Of a stretch of 17,488 nucleotides of DNA, positions 14,772 through 17,488 are shown in pieces. The DNA comes from Nitrospiraceae bacterium UBA6905 (GTDB lineage Bacteria; Nitrospirota; Thermodesulfovibrionia; Thermodesulfovibrionales; UBA6898), in assembly GCA_002451165.1 (NCBI GenBank), contig DKBH01000125.1, positions 1 through 17,488 of the forward strand, written 5' to 3'. The notes under the pieces were generated by a model. It was not told where the DNA came from. It searched no databases and saw nothing but the letters and a program-made list of their open reading frames with translations. Every line of letters starts with the position of its first letter. Position 1 is the first letter of the stretch. The translations under genes were made by a program, and so were the position numbers.

Positions 14772-15784
14772 CCCGCCTCCGCTATCCCTTTCAGGACAAT
14801 CTCTTTCAGCGCCGTAATAAACTGCGGCGCCGTATTCAGTGAAGGAATCCGTTCCAGGTGGATACCCATATCTGCTGCCATCTCTTTATAGAGTATATCA
14901 ATCTCATAGAGCGTTTCTATATGGTCAGAGACGAAGCTCACCGGTACGACCAGGAGGTTCTGCACCCCTTTGCGCGCCAGTTCCGCGAGCATCTCTTCAG
15001 TTGACGGTTCCAGCCATGCCACGGGCCCGCTTTTCGATTGGTAGGAAAGCGACCAGGGAACAGCTACTTTTTGCGCCACGGCATGAATGGTGCCCATGAT
15101 ATGATCGACATAGGGATCTCCCTCTTCGATAAATTTCACCGGAAGGCTGTGTGCGCTATACAGCAGCTGAATGTCTTGCACCGGAGTTGAAGGCCGTAGT
15201 CTCCTGCTGCTGCCAAAGGTATCCAGCCCCTGCCTGATCTGTCCGGTCAGCGCATCAATATACCGGGGCTGGTCATACCAGGATTCAATTGCATGGACCG
15301 CGATGTCGGGGTACGCCGCGAGTATCCTGCGCAGATGCGAAAGCGATGAACCGGTTGTTGCCACCGAATAGTGTGGATACAAACTCAGCACCAGCAACCG
15401 CCGAATGCCCCTATCATGGAGCTCACGAACAGCATCCTCAAAAAAGGGGCTCCAGTACCGCATCCCGACAGCAACGGTTACCCCGGCTCCCTGCATGCCT
15501 TTCGTGGAGTTCTGCAGACTGCGCTCAAGCGCCTCGGCCTGCGCGCAGGTGATATCCTTGATAGGCGACTTCCCCCCGATCAGGGCATAGGCCTTTCGCG
15601 TCTTGCCCGCACGCAGCCAAGAGATGAGATGCGCGAGCGGCATTTGGAGAAACGACGGACCGAGTCTGATGATCTCCCGATCGGAAAAGAGGTTGAAAAG
15701 AAACGGCCGTACGGCAGCAAGGGAATCCGGCCCCCCCAGATTGATGAGCAGAACGCCGATCTGCCTTCGCACATCCCGCTTCAA
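14759..15784 (-). CDS. hemH: Ferrochelatase
   Basis: A 341-residue enzyme that inserts Fe(II) into protoporphyrin IX, or coproporphyrin III. Visible motifs: VLLINLGGPD (11-20), the SPI/YPHYS region (Tyr136-Ser140), YSAHSLP (209-215) with the conserved His212, YQSKSGPVAWLEP (248-260) and SDHIETLYEID (286-296) with the conserved Glu290. The last two motifs look more like the mitochondrial-type protoporphyrin enzymes than B. subtilis CpfC, but this does not prove the substrate. The start is TTG 15784, or GTG 15772 in the same frame; neither has a strong ribosome site. It lies 36 bases after hemE and overlaps hemG. Confidence 0.95.
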   Translation of the reverse strand: MKRDVRRQIGVLLINLGGPDSLAAVRPFLFNLFSDREIIRLGPSFLQMPLAHLISWLRAGKTRKAYALIGGKSPIKDITCAQAEALERSLQNSTKGMQGAGVTVAVGMRYWSPFFEDAVRELHDRGIRRLLVLSLYPHYSVATTGSSLSHLRRILAAYPDIAVHAIESWYDQPRYIDALTGQIRQGLDTFGSSRRLRPSTPVQDIQLLYSAHSLPVKFIEEGDPYVDHIMGTIHAVAQKVAVPWSLSYQSKSGPVAWLEPSTEEMLAELARKGVQNLLVVPVSFVSDHIETLYEIDILYKEMAADMGIHLERIPSLNTAPQFITALKEIVLKGIAEAGWAE

Positions 15785-15820
15785 GTTCTGTCTCTCTGCC
15801 CCGCGCCCAGCAGCTGCCGG

Positions 15821-16846
15821 TCAGTCGTTGCGGCCATATCGGTGTACTGCCTCCACCATGGCAACAGCATGCTCGACCGGCGTTTCCGGAAGGATGCCGT
15901 GACCGAGATTGAAGATATGCCCCCGGGCAGGCTCGGCCTTGAACAGGATCTCCTTCACTCTGTCCTCAATATGCTCCCTCGATGCAAAGAGCACGAGGGG
16001 ATCGAGGTTGCCCTGCAGAGAATATTTTTTGCCCAATTTCTTGGCAGCCCTCGCCATGTCGACACGCCAGTCGATACCGATGACATCGGCCCCGCATTTC
16101 TTCACGACATCGAGCAGCCCTGCGCAGTCGTTTACAAAGTAGATGACCGGAACCTCGTATTTTTTCAGGGCCTTGATCGCTGCCTTTACATGCGGAAAAA
16201 TGGTCTTTTCATAGTCATACGGCGTGAGGATGCCGGCCCAGGAATCGAACAGCTGCACTGCCTGAGCCCCTGCCGCTATCTGTGCAGAGAGGTATTCTAT
16301 GACCGTTGCCGTGATCTTCTCCATCAACACCGTGAAGAGACCCGGGTTCTGATACATCATCTTTTTCGTATGGAGGAAGTTCTTGGAGCTCCCGCCTTCG
16401 ATGATATAGGTGGCAAGTGTCCACGGAGCCCCGGAAAAGCCGATGAGCGGCACCTTCAGTTCCCTCCGCAATATCCTTATCGTCTCGAGCACGAAGGGCA
16501 TGCTGTCCTCCGTATCGGGAATCGCCAATCGGTCAACACCCGCCTTGGTGCGGACCGGGTCGCCGAGGATGGGTCCTTTCTTGTCATGAAACTCAAGGGG
16601 CATGCCCATAGCCTCTACCGCAATCAGGATATCGGAAAAGAGAATGGCGGCATCCACGCCGAGGATGTCTATCGGCTGCAGCGTCACCTTTGCCGCAAGT
16701 TCCGGCGTCTTGCAGAGGGTCAGAAAGTCTACCTTTGCGCGGACCTCCTGATATTCCTTCATGTACCTGCCGGCCTGCCGCATCAGCCATACCGGCGTAT
16801 AATCTGTCTTCTCACCGCGGCACGCCCTGAGAAATGTATCGTTCAT
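15821..16846 (-). CDS. hemE: Uroporphyrinogen decarboxylase
   Basis: A 341-residue cytoplasmic enzyme that removes four acetate carboxyls from uroporphyrinogen III to give coproporphyrinogen III. The signature WLMRQAGRYMKEY (20-32) holds the substrate-binding Arg23 and Arg27; ILFSDILI (68-75) holds the key Asp72. GFSGAPWTLATYIIEGG and FNLGHGILPETP are also diagnostic, the latter carrying the late active-site histidine. The start codon ATG 16846 overlaps the stop of the radical SAM gene as ATGA. Because HemE commits carbon to the heme branch, away from siroheme, the neighbouring SAM gene is most simply a later heme step. Confidence 0.98.
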   Translation of the reverse strand: MNDTFLRACRGEKTDYTPVWLMRQAGRYMKEYQEVRAKVDFLTLCKTPELAAKVTLQPIDILGVDAAILFSDILIAVEAMGMPLEFHDKKGPILGDPVRTKAGVDRLAIPDTEDSMPFVLETIRILRRELKVPLIGFSGAPWTLATYIIEGGSSKNFLHTKKMMYQNPGLFTVLMEKITATVIEYLSAQIAAGAQAVQLFDSWAGILTPYDYEKTIFPHVKAAIKALKKYEVPVIYFVNDCAGLLDVVKKCGADVIGIDWRVDMARAAKKLGKKYSLQGNLDPLVLFASREHIEDRVKEILFKAEPARGHIFNLGHGILPETPVEHAVAMVEAVHRYGRND

Positions 16847-17488
16847 ATTGCTGTTTTCTCCCTTTCCATTCTTTTTGGCCGGTGACTGCAGAACGGCTCT
16901 TCCTCGAGGTAGTCACCATAGACGGAGTACGCGCGGGCCCTGCAGCCGCCGCAGACATTGACGAACTCGCAGGAGCCGCATCTGCCTTTGTATTTCTTGA
17001 AGTCCCTGAGGTCCTTGAAGAGATCGGAATTCTCCCATATCTCTTTAAAGGATTTTTCCCTGACATTGCCGGCAGGCAGGTTGAAATAGCTGCAGGGAAG
17101 TACGTTGCCGTCGACATCGATAAGACAGATGAGCTGGCCTGCGAGGCAGCCCTTTGATCCGCCGGTCGAAAACTTGAGCGTTCTTCTTTTGACCTTCTCG
17201 CCCTCCTCTTTTGCCCGCTGGAGCTGGACCCGGTAGTAGTGCGGCGCACAGGTCGGCCTCACCAGCATGAGATCTTCTTCCTTTTCCATGTCATAGTGCC
17301 AGTCAAGGATCTTGTCATAGTCTTCCTTTGATATGAGTTCGTTCATGATCTCTTCGCCCCTTCCCGTGGGAACAATCATGAACATGTACCAGGCCGTTGC
17401 CCCGAGTTCCTTGGCAAGCCGGTAGACCTGGGGTATCTGCTCCTGGTTCCTCTTGGTGAAGGATGAGTTGATGATGAACTCAATGCCG
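16843..17488 (-). CDS. Radical SAM/SPASM heme-biosynthesis protein (AhbC/AhbD/NirJ family), C-terminal part
   Basis: The frame is open to the right edge, so the N-terminus with the CxxxCxxC radical SAM cluster is missing; 214 residues remain. They show the end of the SAM barrel (AKELGATAWYMFMIVPTGRG), RPTCAPHYYRV, then a SPASM region: GGSKGCLAGQLICLIDVDGNVLPCSYF, given here by its key Cys spacing, and GRCGSCEFVNVCGGCRARAYS, ending in FCSHRP. About nine cysteines in this layout are typical of AhbC/AhbD (alternative heme pathway) and NirJ (heme d1). AhbD turns Fe-coproporphyrin III into heme b by two oxidative decarboxylations; AhbC removes acetate groups from didecarboxysiroheme. Which one this is cannot be settled from the fragment. 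It overlaps hemE by 4 bases. Confidence 0.88.
   Translation of the reverse strand, partial: GIEFIINSSFTKRNQEQIPQVYRLAKELGATAWYMFMIVPTGRGEEIMNELISKEDYDKILDWHYDMEKEEDLMLVRPTCAPHYYRVQLQRAKEEGEKVKRRTLKFSTGGSKGCLAGQLICLIDVDGNVLPCSYFNLPAGNVREKSFKEIWENSDLFKDLRDFKKYKGRCGSCEFVNVCGGCRARAYSVYGDYLEEEPFCSHRPKRMEREKTAI

Noticed and set aside
15371..16885. 504-codon plus-strand open frame
   Set aside because: It is antisense to hemE and hemH, which have full sets of family motifs; its composition is that of a shadow frame.
1..17488. CRISPR arrays, tRNA or rRNA genes, transposases, phage genes
   Set aside because: No regularly spaced repeats, cloverleaf-like sequences, rRNA segments or mobile-element proteins were found on reading both strands.

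Overview
The window comes from a Gram-negative, probably anaerobic or microaerophilic bacterium. Evidence for this is several Sec signal peptides, a lipobox lipoprotein, a periplasmic prolyl isomerase, moderate GC content, TTG/GTG starts, and an AhbC/AhbD/NirJ-type radical SAM protein beside hemE, hemH and hemG. A Nitrospirota or Desulfobacterota relative fits best, but that placement is inference. Almost all genes lie on the minus strand, in tight operons that run from right to left.

Right end to 13.4 kb: a heme operon, radical SAM/SPASM protein (cut by the window edge) > hemE > hemH > hemG, with two overlapping gene junctions. It is followed by a periplasmic cyclophilin with a possible promoter of its own, a small DUF465 protein and a very stable hairpin. 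12.4-8.4 kb: branched-chain amino acid genes ilvD > ilvB > ilvN, closed by a clear intrinsic terminator. 8.3-6.1 kb: glgB, a glycogen branching enzyme starting at TTG, which converges with and overlaps by 4 bp a small plus-strand YtxH-like membrane protein. 5.7-3.7 kb: an operon of a periplasmic TPR protein, an EVE-domain protein and a CysM-like cysteine synthase. 3.7-2.8 kb: a 936-base stretch with no supportable gene. 2.8-1.55 kb: a plus-strand secreted ankyrin-repeat protein.

The most notable feature is at the left end. A small exported CYCXC-type cysteine-rich protein (765-1172) carries an in-frame TGA exactly where the conserved CxxC motif is expected, giving UxxC. A hairpin 22 nt downstream fits the bacterial SECIS pattern. 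It is therefore read as a selenoprotein of 135 residues rather than a 101-residue truncated ORF. It heads a minus-strand group with a membrane-anchored Cache-like protein and a lipoprotein that has its own good sigma-70 promoter.

Other points worth a second look are the mixed heme gene set, an apparently near-leaderless ankyrin gene, a second and much weaker UGA/UxxC/hairpin coincidence at 1307-1549, and the structured leaders of the ilv genes. No tRNA, rRNA, CRISPR array, insertion sequence or phage gene was seen.
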